DNA from: Desertivirga sp966211215
Lineage (GTDB): Bacteria > Bacteroidota > Bacteroidia > Sphingobacteriales > Sphingobacteriaceae
Direction of reading: 5' to 3'
Length of the DNA stretch: 64,000 nt
NCBI GenBank assembly: GCA_966211215.1
Contig: CBIHNR010000003.1
Coordinates: forward strand, 1 to 64,000
The notes under the pieces: model-generated
Told to the model about the DNA's origin: nothing
Databases searched by the model: none
Seen by the model: only the letters and a program-made list of their open reading frames with translations
Shown: positions 9,519 to 17,790 of the stretch, in pieces
Layout of the letters: each line of letters begins with the position of its first letter
How positions within the stretch are numbered: position 1 is the first letter of the stretch
Made by a program: the position numbers and the translations under genes

Positions 9519-9929
9519 ATGAATAAAGAAAAGGTTATTTTAATTGCAGAAGATGATGCGGATGATAGGTTGCTTATAAACGAGGCATTTGCAGAAAATG
9601 GCACTTCATCTATGCTTATATTTTTTGATAATGGCGAAGAGCTTCTTAACTATTTAAGGGATTTTTCTAAAGAGGAGGCGGCGATTCTTCCAGATCTTTT
9701 TATACTTGACCTGAATATGCCTAAAGCCCCCGGAACAGAGGTTTTAAGCTATTTGAAAAAATCCAATTTATTTCAAGATGTTCCCGTTGTAATTTTGACA
9801 ACTTCTAAGTCTAAAGCCGACGAGGAAACCGTGTTGAAAATGGGCGCTGTCGGGTTTTATACAAAACCCTCATCTTTTTCCGAATTAGTAAAAATTACAG
9901 CAACAATTACAACATCATGGATAACTTAG
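9519..9929 (+). CDS. Single-domain response regulator (CheY/Rcp1-like)
   Basis: A 136-residue receiver domain without output domain. The acidic cluster EDDADD (residues 11-16), phospho-acceptor D64 in ILDLNMP, the conserved Thr in LTTSKS and Lys in YTKPSS are all present. The extended loop before D64 resembles the Rcp1 group that pairs with phytochrome-like kinases, which matches the H-box type of the kinase five bases upstream. Likely a phospho-relay carrier within this operon; the next gene begins 20 bp on. Confidence 0.9.
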   Translation: MNKEKVILIAEDDADDRLLINEAFAENGTSSMLIFFDNGEELLNYLRDFSKEEAAILPDLFILDLNMPKAPGTEVLSYLKKSNLFQDVPVVILTTSKSKADEETVLKMGAVGFYTKPSSFSELVKITATITTSWIT

Positions 9930-9949
9930 ACAAATAAATTAACTGAGCT

Positions 9950-11380
9950 ATGCCTATCACAAAAGTATTGCTAATAGACGACGACGAGGATGATTATATC
10001 CTTACCCGGGATTTGCTTAATCAAGGCCCAGCCAGGGATAATTACCAGTTAAGTTGGTGCAATAACTATATGGAGGCCATTGGTTTGATGCTCAAGAACC
10101 TGTATGATGTTTTTCTGGTAGATTATCGGCTGGGCAAATTTTCGGGGTTAGAATTGCTTGACGAGGCAGTTAAGTCTAATTGTAATAAGCCAATAATCAT
10201 ATTAACTGGCAAAGGTGATTCAAAAATAGATCAAGAGGCAATGCGCCTGGGCGCTGCTGATTATTTGGTTAAGGACGAAGTGAACAGCCGCATCCTTGAG
10301 CGAGCTCTTAGGTACTCGATAAGTAACTTTAGAGTCCTCGAAAGGCTGAAAACGAGCGAAACGCAGTTTAGGATTATTTTTGAGCGTTCTAAAGACCCTA
10401 TGGCAATCACCAACATCGAAGGACGAATTTTAGAGGCAAATAATGCTGCGCTTGAATTTTTCGGCCTTACAAAAGAAGCTATGCTGTTTGCCAATGCTGC
10501 TGATTTTTACAAAGACCGAAGCACCAGGGCTCAATACATTGTGGCGATGGAAAGCAAGGGTTCGGTAACAGATATGGAATGCGAATTTGTAACCAAAACC
10601 GGAGTGGTTAAGGTTGGTAGCATTTCGTCTTTTCAGCAACTTCCGGATAATGATAGCGAAAAGCTTTACTACACTATAATTCACGACCTCACTCCGCATA
10701 AAGACAAGGAGCATCAGCTAGATCTTGAAAAAAAGCTATCTGCGATAGAGCGTACCGCCAAAAATTTCGCTGTAGAGATTTATAACCCACTTTCAAATAT
10801 TAACCTTGCAGTAGACGACCTTCGTATCGATTCGAGCCGACAGGAAGATTTAATTGTTCTGGATATCGTAAAAAAGAACTGCGAAAAAATAAACCAACTT
10901 ACCGCAGAGCTAATCGCCAGCACGGGTACTTCCGGCATAAAAATGAAGAAAACAGATTTTAATAAATTGGTTAATACTTCGGTGCTCGAAGCAGAAAGCC
11001 TTTATAATCTGGAAATTCAAACGCAAATAGATGGTAAAGTTTGGTTGAATGCCGACAAAGAAAAATTAGCCTTTGTTTTGCAAAATGTCTTTCAAAATGC
11101 AGCAGATGCCATCCATCCTGATGCTGGAAAAAGAGAGGTTGTGGTAGAGGTTAAGAAGGGGGCCGAGGCTATAACGCTAGAGATTAAAGACAACGGGTCG
11201 GGTATTCCGGAGAACGACCTCGAAAAGATATTCGAACCCTTTTTCACTACTAAACCTAAAGCATCGGGCCTTGGCTTAACACATTCACAGCGCATTATTC
11301 AGGCACATAATGGTACTTTAAAAGTGACTAGTACTGAAAATAAAGGCACAAGTGTTGTTATTACTCTTCCAGTTGAATAA
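9950..11380 (+). CDS. REC-PAS histidine-kinase-like protein lacking the H-box His
   Basis: A 476-residue protein: receiver domain (residues 1-125, D58), PAS domain (about 135-255), a dimerisation helix and a HATPase domain. The helix reads FAVEIYNPLSNI where active kinases have His-Glu; the phospho-acceptor position is V275. The ATP-binding part is intact (N-box NVFQNAADAI, DNGSGIP, FEPFFTTK, GLGLTHS). The protein may therefore bind ATP and receive a phosphoryl group on its receiver but should not autophosphorylate in the usual way; a role as phosphatase, scaffold or partner of the kinase at 6745 is possible. Last gene of the signalling operon. Confidence 0.85.
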   Translation: MPITKVLLIDDDEDDYILTRDLLNQGPARDNYQLSWCNNYMEAIGLMLKNLYDVFLVDYRLGKFSGLELLDEAVKSNCNKPIIILTGKGDSKIDQEAMRLGAADYLVKDEVNSRILERALRYSISNFRVLERLKTSETQFRIIFERSKDPMAITNIEGRILEANNAALEFFGLTKEAMLFANAADFYKDRSTRAQYIVAMESKGSVTDMECEFVTKTGVVKVGSISSFQQLPDNDSEKLYYTIIHDLTPHKDKEHQLDLEKKLSAIERTAKNFAVEIYNPLSNINLAVDDLRIDSSRQEDLIVLDIVKKNCEKINQLTAELIASTGTSGIKMKKTDFNKLVNTSVLEAESLYNLEIQTQIDGKVWLNADKEKLAFVLQNVFQNAADAIHPDAGKREVVVEVKKGAEAITLEIKDNGSGIPENDLEKIFEPFFTTKPKASGLGLTHSQRIIQAHNGTLKVTSTENKGTSVVITLPVE

Positions 11381-11474
11381 TATAGCTTCGTAACAATAGA
11401 GCGCCAGGTATGTTTATTGATTGTCGTTATTCAGGCAATCCGAAATATGCTTGCCTTTAATTACCTGATGTTTT

Positions 11475-12521
11475 ATGGCTGTATTTAACTATAAGCAACG
11501 TAACAACATACTGCTTATCATTCTTATCATCCTCGGGTGCTGTATTCTTTATTCTTTACGCTTTATTGCGGGTGCCCTTTTAAGTACTGTTATTATGTAT
11601 ACAATCCTTCGCCCTGTATACCTGTATATAACTATGCACTGGAAATGGAATAGGATTGTGGCAAGCATCAGCCTGATTGCGAGCTCGTTTTTGATTATTG
11701 TGCTGCCTTTTTTCCTTCTAAGCCTGATGGTAATTGATAGGATTTCCGAATTTGAAAACGACCCGATTAAACTCAAAATTCTTGTACGGCGTATAGATGA
11801 TTTTCTTGGGTCGAAGCTTCACCAGCCAGACCTTGTGGAAAATGCTATGCAGAGGGTTACTGCCTACATAAGCGACCTATTCCCTTCAATTATTGGCGGT
11901 GCCTTCGATCTTCTGCTTGGTATTGTGATAATGTACTTTCTGCTCTATTTTATGTTTATTAATCACGAAAAATTTGAATCAGAAGCGATTAAATATTCAC
12001 CGTTCAGGGAGCAAAATGCACTTAAATTTGCTGCTGAGCTGAAAAACACTACATATTCAAATGTGTTAGGGCAAGGGCTGATAGCCCTGGTACAGGGGGG
12101 ACTTGTAAGCATAGGTTTTTTTATGTTCGGCATTCGAGATGCCATTTTTTGGGGCGTTATCTCAACCTTTTTATCTTTCATCCCTGTTTTGGGCTCGCCA
12201 CTTGTATTCGTTCCGGCGGCATTGTTAGAAATGGCCAACGGCAACGATAGGGCAGGAATCGGGCTTCTTATCTGGGGCTTTGTACTAGTGATTAATATTG
12301 ATAATGTAATTCGTTTCCTTATAGCGAAGAAGGTTGGAAACATCCATCCAATAATAACGGTTATAGGAGTCGTTATCGGGATTCCTGTATTCGGAATAAT
12401 GGGGCTTGTGTTTGGCCCATTGCTACTTTCATACTTTATTTTAACCGTAAAAATTTATGAAACCAGCAGAATCGCCACTGATAGGCTTGAAAAAATAAAA
12501 TCGATAGACGAAGAATTATAA
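11475..12521 (+). CDS. AI-2E family transporter
   Basis: A 348-residue inner-membrane protein of the AI-2E/PerM permease family (PF01594) with about eight hydrophobic segments: two pairs at the N-terminus (about 12-34 and 60-85), a soluble loop, then a C-terminal bundle (about 145-330) containing the family-typical GxGLIALVQGG-like and FLSFIPVLGSPLVF stretches. Members export signalling molecules or act as ion antiporters; the substrate here is unknown. A weak 6-bp hairpin (11433-11438/11451-11456) lies upstream. It is probably transcribed alone. Confidence 0.85.
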   Translation: MAVFNYKQRNNILLIILIILGCCILYSLRFIAGALLSTVIMYTILRPVYLYITMHWKWNRIVASISLIASSFLIIVLPFFLLSLMVIDRISEFENDPIKLKILVRRIDDFLGSKLHQPDLVENAMQRVTAYISDLFPSIIGGAFDLLLGIVIMYFLLYFMFINHEKFESEAIKYSPFREQNALKFAAELKNTTYSNVLGQGLIALVQGGLVSIGFFMFGIRDAIFWGVISTFLSFIPVLGSPLVFVPAALLEMANGNDRAGIGLLIWGFVLVINIDNVIRFLIAKKVGNIHPIITVIGVVIGIPVFGIMGLVFGPLLLSYFILTVKIYETSRIATDRLEKIKSIDEEL

Positions 12522-12667
12522 GTCAGTACTGCATGTGTATATATACCGGGCAAATGATACACACCCCGTTTAAAAAATAAATTATTCAAACCGTTTAACT
12601 GAAAATATTGTATTATAGCATACACTATTCATTATTATCCTAATAGAAAACAATTAACTTTTTAGCC

Positions 12668-12952
12668 ATGAACGACAATACCAAAGTTTTAGTAGCATTA
12701 TTGGCCGGTGTAGCTGCAGGCGCTGCTCTAGGCATTTTATTTGCCCCAGAAAAGGGCTCAGAAACAAGAGATAAATTAAATGATGCCCTAAAAAATTTAG
12801 GGGATACCATTAAAGACCGTGCAGCGGAAGAAATTGAGAACCTAACAGCTTTTAAAGATAAAGTTGTAGATAACGTTAAGTCAAAGTTCTCTTCTTCTGA
12901 AGGTTTTAATGGAACTGAGCATCAACAAGCTCCTGTGTCAGAACAAATTTAA
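12668..12952 (+). CDS. YtxH domain-containing protein
   Basis: A 94-residue protein with one N-terminal membrane segment (about residues 7-27, Gly/Ala-rich, ending in FAPEKGSETR) followed by a charged amphipathic helical tail. This is the layout of YtxH-like small stress-associated membrane proteins (PF12732); the biochemical role is unknown. A good terminator at 12957-12990 follows, so some transcripts stop before the holin-like gene at 13003. The three-gene set 12668-13812 recurs as a group in related genomes as far as I know. Confidence 0.8.
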   Translation: MNDNTKVLVALLAGVAAGAALGILFAPEKGSETRDKLNDALKNLGDTIKDRAAEEIENLTAFKDKVVDNVKSKFSSSEGFNGTEHQQAPVSEQI

Positions 12953-12956
12953 TTAT

Positions 12957-12990
12957 GATCCTGGTTTAACGGCCAGGATCTTATTTTTTA
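12957..12990 (+). terminator. Rho-independent terminator after the YtxH gene
   Basis: An 8-bp perfect stem GATCCTGG (12957-12964) / CCAGGATC (12973-12980) with an 8-nt loop, followed by a T-rich tract TTATTTTTT. It begins four bases after the stop codon. Confidence 0.8.
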
Positions 12991-13002
12991 ACTAAACTGT
13001 TT

Positions 13003-13368
13003 ATGGCAGAAACAACCGAAGAGAAACAAGAGCAAAAAACTCCGGACATATTTCATTTATTAAAAGAGTATATTTCTACTCGCCTTGAGCTTACCAGGCT
13101 TACTTTTATAGAAAAGGTGACTGTTGTTGCCTCAAGCCTGGTTACTGATATTTTCGTTATAGTAGCGGGTATCCTCACCTTTCTTTTTGCCTCATTTACT
13201 TTAGCACTATGGATTGGTGAATGCACGGGCTCCTATGCCTGTGGTTTTGGTATAGTTACTTTAATATATTTGGCTCTGGCTTTAATTGTATTGTTTACCA
13301 AAGACCGCTTAATTAATAACTATCTGAACGATTTTTTAGTAAAGCGTATATTTAAACGTAAAAAATAA
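13003..13368 (+). CDS. Phage-holin-family (holin III superfamily-like) membrane protein
   Basis: A 121-residue protein with a charged N-terminus (residues 1-40) and two long hydrophobic segments (about 43-75 and 80-103), ending in basic residues. This matches the widespread chromosomal putative actinobacteriophage holin III / YqjE-like family (PF07332), which despite the name is not a prophage marker. The downstream gene starts on the next base after its stop codon. Likely an envelope stress protein together with the YtxH gene; function not established. Confidence 0.75.
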   Translation: MAETTEEKQEQKTPDIFHLLKEYISTRLELTRLTFIEKVTVVASSLVTDIFVIVAGILTFLFASFTLALWIGECTGSYACGFGIVTLIYLALALIVLFTKDRLINNYLNDFLVKRIFKRKK

Positions 13369-13812
13369 ATGGAAAAGGCTTTTAGCAGTTTAGCAGAATT
13401 ACAGGCTGAAATTCAATTCCTGAAAGTTCAGCAGTTTAAGCAGGAAGAATTTTTAAAAGAGCAATTAAGCAGCCCGAAAGCTATTTTTAATACATTGGGA
13501 GGCTTGTTTAAAACCACTTCGGGTAAGCAGTCGTTTCTAAAAGATTTCGTTAATCAGGATTTTATAACAAATATTTCGAGGGTTATCCTACCACTTTTCT
13601 TAAATGGGGTAGTGTTTAAAAAATCGGGCTTGATTATGAAGACTCTGATTACATTCTTATCTCAGAAGGCTGCCGGGCATGTTAATTCCAATGCATTATC
13701 TGGTATTGTTGATAAGGTGAGTGGTTTTTTTAAAAAGAAATCTTCTGGAGTAAAAGGTTCTGCCCCCAAGACAAAAGACTATGGTATCCCGCCAGATAGC
13801 GAGGCATACTAG
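13369..13812 (+). CDS. Hypothetical protein of the YtxH/holin group
   Basis: A 147-residue protein of unknown function. The N-terminal half is predicted coiled or helical (residues 3-35), the middle has a moderately hydrophobic segment (about 70-95, ISRVILPLFLNGVVF) and the C-terminus is basic and Gly/Ser-rich. The start codon directly follows the stop of the holin-like gene, so it is translationally coupled and should act in the same envelope process. No motif is recognised. Confidence 0.7.
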   Translation: MEKAFSSLAELQAEIQFLKVQQFKQEEFLKEQLSSPKAIFNTLGGLFKTTSGKQSFLKDFVNQDFITNISRVILPLFLNGVVFKKSGLIMKTLITFLSQKAAGHVNSNALSGIVDKVSGFFKKKSSGVKGSAPKTKDYGIPPDSEAY

Positions 13813-13826
13813 TAATGGCTTTTATA

Positions 13827-13865
13827 GTTGATAGTTCAGGCAGCTACTCGCCATGAACTATCAAC
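13827..13865. terminator. Inverted repeat between convergent genes
   Basis: A 12-bp perfect stem, GTTGATAGTTCA (13827-13838) / TGAACTATCAAC (13854-13865), with a 15-nt loop, between the convergent ends at 13812 and 13877. It may terminate both transcripts, although T tracts are weak. Confidence 0.5.
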
Positions 13866-13876
13866 ATAGAATAAGT

Positions 13877-14812
13877 TTATCGCTCAACAAATTGAGTTAA
13901 GAAGTCTTGATAAGCGTAAGCAATTCCTTCTTTCAATTCCACCTTGTGCTTCCATCCAAAAGAATGCAACTTGTTAACATCCATTAATTTACGTGGAGTT
14001 CCATCTGGCTTGCTAGTGTCGAATTCCAGCTCTCCATCAAAACCAACCACTTCTTTAACAGTTAAAGCAAGATCCTTAATGGTGACATCCTCGCCTGTTC
14101 CAATATTTACCAGTCCAGGCTCGTTATAATTTTCCATTAAGTAGAAGCAAGCTTCTGCCAAATCATCAGCAAATAAAAATTCACGCATTGGGCTTCCTGT
14201 TCCCCAGATGGTTACTTTGTCTTTTCCATCAACCTTTGCTTCGTGGAATTTGCGGATTAAAGCTGGCAATACATGCGAGTTTTCCGGATGGTAATTGTCA
14301 TTGTAGCCATATAAGTTGGTTGGCATTACAGATACAAAGTTACAGCCATACTGGTCGCGGTAAGCGTCGCACATTTTTATACCTGCAATTTTTGCTATCG
14401 CATAAGGCTCGTTTGTGGGCTCAAGCGGTCCGGTTAATAAATATTCTTCTTTTAATGGCTGCGGAGCCATTTTAGGATAAATACAACTAGAGCCTAAAAA
14501 CATCAGTTTTTTCACACCATTCAGGTACGAGTTGTGGATGATGTTATTTTGGATCATCAGGTTGTCATACAGAAATTCTCCGCGATATGTGTTGTTAGCT
14601 ATAATGCCGCCAACTTTTGCAGCAGCTAAAAAAACATAATCAGGCTTTTCGTCGGCAAAGAAATCTGCCACAGCCTGCTGGTTCCTGAGGTCTAGTTCTT
14701 TGGAGCCCCTTGTGATAATGTTTGTATATCCTTCTTTTTCAAGTTTTCTAACAATTGCAGAGCCTACCATTCCCCGGTGGCCTGCCACATAAATTTTTGC
14801 GTATTTTTCCAC
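13877..14812 (-). CDS. fcl: GDP-L-fucose synthase
   Basis: NADPH-dependent epimerase/reductase converting GDP-4-keto-6-deoxymannose to GDP-L-fucose for surface glycans. It is an extended SDR with an N-terminal GHRGMVGSA nucleotide-binding motif and the catalytic Tyr and Lys in PYAIAKIAG. I chose the GTG at 14812 (protein begins VEKYAKIYVAGH, 311 aa), because a longer reading from TTG 14833 would start inside an exact -7 promoter box, TATATTTG, on the complement of 14831-14838. Its usual partner, GDP-mannose dehydratase, is not in the window. Confidence 0.9.
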   Translation of the reverse strand: MEKYAKIYVAGHRGMVGSAIVRKLEKEGYTNIITRGSKELDLRNQQAVADFFADEKPDYVFLAAAKVGGIIANNTYRGEFLYDNLMIQNNIIHNSYLNGVKKLMFLGSSCIYPKMAPQPLKEEYLLTGPLEPTNEPYAIAKIAGIKMCDAYRDQYGCNFVSVMPTNLYGYNDNYHPENSHVLPALIRKFHEAKVDGKDKVTIWGTGSPMREFLFADDLAEACFYLMENYNEPGLVNIGTGEDVTIKDLALTVKEVVGFDGELEFDTSKPDGTPRKLMDVNKLHSFGWKHKVELKEGIAYAYQDFLTQFVER

Positions 14813-14830
14813 GTAATGTTCCTGTAGCCC

Positions 14831-14852
14831 CAAATATAAAGTTTTATTTTTG
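14831..14852. promoter_or_regulatory. Divergent -7 promoter boxes of fcl and trmB
   Basis: Two exact TAnnTTTG boxes lie back to back: TATATTTG on the complement of 14831-14838 serving fcl, and TATTTTTG at 14845-14852 serving trmB, whose ATG follows 13 bases later. TTTG elements at -33 are not clear. The first box decides the fcl start. Confidence 0.5.
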
Positions 14853-14865
14853 TGCCTTATAAATC

Positions 14866-15516
14866 ATGGGTAAAGATAAGTTAAGGCGCTTCGCCGAAAT
14901 CGCGACATTTTCTAATGTCTTACAATTGGATGAGGGTAAAAGTTTTAAGGGAAGCTGGAATGTTAATCATTTTCGCAACGAGAGCCCGATAGTTTTAGAA
15001 TTGGCATGCGGAAAGGGGGAATATACTGTAAATCTCGCAAAGATGTTTCCGGAGAAGAATTTTATTGGGGTAGATTATAAAGGTAACAGGATTTGGCGTG
15101 GTGCTAAAACTGCCATTGAAGAAGGCATTACAAACGTAGCTTTTCTTCGTATTCAGATTGAAAATATCCTGGATTATTTTGCTGCGGGAGAAGTTTCAGA
15201 AATTTGGATTACGTTTCCAGATCCTCAGCCGCAAATTAGCCGCGAAAAGAAACGCTTAACTTTCCCCGGTTTCCTCGAAAAATACCGGCAGATACTTAAA
15301 CCAGGTGGAGTTATTCACTTGAAAACTGATAATGATGGGCTTCATGCTTATACTGCAGAGAAAATTGATGAATTGAAATTGAAACTCCATGCCTGTACAG
15401 AAGATTTATATAAATCAGAACTGGCGGATGAAGTGTTATCCATCAAGACGTACTACGAGAAAAAGTACCTGGCAGATGACAAGAACATTAACTATCTTAA
15501 ATTTAGTTTAGAGTAA
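14866..15516 (+). CDS. trmB: tRNA (guanine-N7)-methyltransferase
   Basis: SAM-dependent enzyme making m7G46 in tRNA. The SAM-binding loop reads LELACGKGEYT (about residues 44-54), and the family signature FPDP appears as FPDPQPQISREKKRL rather than the more usual FPDPWPK. At 216 residues it has the normal length. The stop codon TAA shares its last base with the ATG of the next gene (alkyltransferase-like), so the pair is cotranscribed and coupled. Confidence 0.93.
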   Translation: MGKDKLRRFAEIATFSNVLQLDEGKSFKGSWNVNHFRNESPIVLELACGKGEYTVNLAKMFPEKNFIGVDYKGNRIWRGAKTAIEEGITNVAFLRIQIENILDYFAAGEVSEIWITFPDPQPQISREKKRLTFPGFLEKYRQILKPGGVIHLKTDNDGLHAYTAEKIDELKLKLHACTEDLYKSELADEVLSIKTYYEKKYLADDKNINYLKFSLE

Positions 15517-15839
15517 TGGATAAAGAGTCCTTCTATGAAAAGGTTTACGAAGTAGTTAGAAAAATTCCTACTGGGAGAGTTACATCCTACGGAGCAATTG
15601 CCGAGTACCTTGGAACGAAGGGTTCATCTCGTATGGTTGGTTATGCTATGGGTGCCTGCGGAAATATTTATCCTGCGGTGCCTGCCCATAGGGTGGTCAA
15701 CAGCGCCGGCTTATTAACAGGTAAATTTCATTTTACAAGTCCCAACCTGATGCAGCAAATGCTGGAAAGCGAGGGCGTTGAAGTGGAGAACGATAAGGTG
15801 GTTAATTTTAAGAAGGTATTCTGGCGGCCGGGAGAGTAG
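15516..15839 (+). CDS. Alkyltransferase-like (ATL/MGMT-family) protein
   Basis: A 107-residue protein with the DNA-binding domain of O6-alkylguanine-DNA alkyltransferases. The active-site motif PCHR is PAHR (residues 56-59): the alkyl-accepting Cys is A57, so it cannot remove alkyl groups. The helix-turn-helix region (SYGAIAEYLG) and arginine finger region (SSRMVGYAMG) are kept. Known ATL proteins bind O6-alkylguanine and hand it to nucleotide excision repair. The adjacent tag gene at 15932 supports a role in alkylation damage. Confidence 0.88.
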   Translation: MDKESFYEKVYEVVRKIPTGRVTSYGAIAEYLGTKGSSRMVGYAMGACGNIYPAVPAHRVVNSAGLLTGKFHFTSPNLMQQMLESEGVEVENDKVVNFKKVFWRPGE

Positions 15840-15931
15840 TAGTTTAGGGGAGTCATGGCTCTTTCATGATGAATAACCTCTAAAAGTTCTTAATCAAAAA
15901 AAAACATTGTAAAAATAAACTGGCTTAACCC

Positions 15932-16549
15932 ATGGCTTCAAATTCCCGGCTTTCAACTAATACTTCCGAACCGTCAACTGCTAGTTCAGCCTTAATCCGC
16001 TGCACATGGTGTGGATCCGATCCCTTATATGTAAAATATCACGATGAAGAATGGGGCAAGGAAGTGCACGATGATAGAGTTCTCTTCGAATTTTTAATAT
16101 TAGAATCGGCTCAGGCCGGATTGAGCTGGATAACCATTCTGCGCCGGCGTGGGGGCTATCGCAAAGCTTTTGCAGATTTCGATCCCGTAAAGGTTTCTCA
16201 GTTTACCCAGGAAGATGTAGATCGTTTGATGCAGGATACCGGCATTATTAGGAATAGATTGAAAATTCTTGCGGCCATTAGTAATGCAAAGCTGTTTCTC
16301 CAAGTTCAAAAGGAATTCGGCTCCTTTGATAAATATATGTATTCATTCATGCCCAATGGAAAACCAATTATCAACCACCTGGCCAGCCAAGACGATATTC
16401 AGGCAAGGACTGAAATTTCTGATGCCATAGCTAAAGACATGAAGAAACGAGGTTTCAAGTTTTTTGGAACTACCATTTGCTATGCGCATATGCAGGCTAC
16501 AGGTATGGTAAATGACCACATTGCTGAGTGCGCCTTTAAAAATGTTTAG
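15932..16549 (+). CDS. tag: DNA-3-methyladenine glycosylase I
   Basis: Base-excision repair glycosylase that removes 3-methyladenine. The zinc site is visible: the N-terminal CTWC segment and the His in YHDEEWG, with the C-terminal pair in NDHIAEC. The catalytic region reads ESAQAGLSWITIL. At 205 residues it is slightly longer than E. coli Tag because of a Ser/Thr-rich N-terminal extension of about 22 residues, which could mean that the true start lies inside, though no nearer ATG is evident. It follows the ATL gene by 92 bp, so the two alkylation-repair genes may be co-regulated. Confidence 0.92.
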   Translation: MASNSRLSTNTSEPSTASSALIRCTWCGSDPLYVKYHDEEWGKEVHDDRVLFEFLILESAQAGLSWITILRRRGGYRKAFADFDPVKVSQFTQEDVDRLMQDTGIIRNRLKILAAISNAKLFLQVQKEFGSFDKYMYSFMPNGKPIINHLASQDDIQARTEISDAIAKDMKKRGFKFFGTTICYAHMQATGMVNDHIAECAFKNV

Positions 16550-16556
16550 TATGCTG

Positions 16557-16630
16557 AAACTTGACTAAGAAAATCGTTAGTCAAGTTTTAAGCCCGAAAC
16601 TTGACTAACGATTTTCTTAGTCAAGTTTTA
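16557..16630. repeat. Large palindrome downstream of fic
   Basis: Two perfect 32-nt inverted arms (16557-16588 and 16597-16628) are separated by 8 nt. Each arm is itself an inverted pair of AAACTTGACTA / TAGTCAAGTTT around a 10-nt centre. The stop codon of fic (16628-16630) lies in the right arm. The segment 16597-16630 recurs in the same orientation upstream of fic at 17810-17843 with 32 of 34 bases identical. Confidence 0.85.
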
Positions 16631-17761
16631 TAATAGAAATAGTTGGTAATATTTTTTGAAATAGTAAAGTCGATTTCTTTGGTTTCCTGTTACTTCAACT
16701 AAAATACCTTGTGAAACAAAGTCGTTGATTAAGTTATTCGTAGCCTGCTTTGACAAGCCAGTTTTTCCCATCACCTCATTTAGATTTGTAAATGGCTGGG
16801 TATATAAAAAATTAATTAGTGTTTGCGCAGACTGGGCTTTACGTCCAAATGATAGGATTTGTGAGTGTAAGCCATTCTTAAGGTCCAAAATGGCAATAAG
16901 CGTTTGCTTTCCTTTTTTTGCAGTTTCAATCACTGCATTTAGAAAGAACTTTATCCAATGAGCTATATCATTGGTCATTCTTGCGTGCATAAGGGCGTCG
17001 TAGTAGCTAGATTTATGTCGTTCGAAAAAATCAGACAAATATAAAGATGGTCTTTTTAACAATCCAACAGATACTAGATATAACGTAATTAGCAGACGGC
17101 CTATTCGTCCATTCCCATCTAAAAATGGGTGTATTGTTTCGAATTGGTAATGTGCAACCGCAATTTTAATAAGATGCGGAACGTCTATTTCGTCGTTATG
17201 AAGGAATAGTTCTAAATCACTCATAAGCTCTTGTACATGATTTGGATGTGGTGGAATAAAAATCGCGTCGCTTATACTAGAGCCGCCAATCCAGTTTTGG
17301 CTCGTTCTAAAGTCACCGGGCATTTTATGCTCTCCTCGTACTCCTGAAAGAAGAATATTATGTGTTTTGCGGATTAGGCGACTTGATAATGGAAATCGCT
17401 GCAACTCGTCAACGCTAAAGTTTAAAGCTTCAATATAATTGTGTACTTCTTGCCAATCATCACGCTTGTCAGGGCTAATATCCTCCTTTTTCATTAAGGC
17501 TTCATCCATATTCGTTTGTGTGCCCTCAATGCGGCTCGATGTATTTGCTTCTTTAACCACATGCATTCTAATGAACAAATCAACATCAGGAAGTATTAAA
17601 GTAAAAGCATTCAATTCTCCAAGCTGTCTTGTTGCTTCTTCTAACAATGTATTTATCTTAGGATCGTCCCAAGTCCAGGTGACGTTGATTGGCGAAGGGA
17701 CAAAGCTTTTGTAGTTCAGTTGTTTCTCCCATCTCCCTGCTTTAAAGTGATTGATGTTCAT
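16628..17761 (-). CDS. Fic-domain AMP-transferase-type protein with C-terminal winged helix
   Basis: A class II Fic protein. The N-terminal part carries the autoinhibitory motif TSSRIEG (residues 74-80, E79), and the catalytic loop is HPFLDGNGRIGR starting at H211. A C-terminal winged helix-turn-helix (about residues 310-365) follows. Fic enzymes usually attach AMP to hydroxyl side chains of target proteins; the target is unknown. I chose ATG 17761 because the longer frame begins at a TTG inside the upstream repeat. The gene is bracketed by 34-bp near-identical repeats, and the winged helix could bind those repeats for self-control; that is inference. Confidence 0.88.
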   Translation of the reverse strand: MNINHFKAGRWEKQLNYKSFVPSPINVTWTWDDPKINTLLEEATRQLGELNAFTLILPDVDLFIRMHVVKEANTSSRIEGTQTNMDEALMKKEDISPDKRDDWQEVHNYIEALNFSVDELQRFPLSSRLIRKTHNILLSGVRGEHKMPGDFRTSQNWIGGSSISDAIFIPPHPNHVQELMSDLELFLHNDEIDVPHLIKIAVAHYQFETIHPFLDGNGRIGRLLITLYLVSVGLLKRPSLYLSDFFERHKSSYYDALMHARMTNDIAHWIKFFLNAVIETAKKGKQTLIAILDLKNGLHSQILSFGRKAQSAQTLINFLYTQPFTNLNEVMGKTGLSKQATNNLINDFVSQGILVEVTGNQRNRLYYFKKYYQLFLL

Positions 17762-17790
17762 TGTACCAATATAAGACAATCTGCACTTCT

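Noticed and set aside
13003..13368. Holin-family gene as evidence of a prophage
   Set aside because: This family is a common chromosomal envelope protein beside YtxH genes, and no phage genes surround it.
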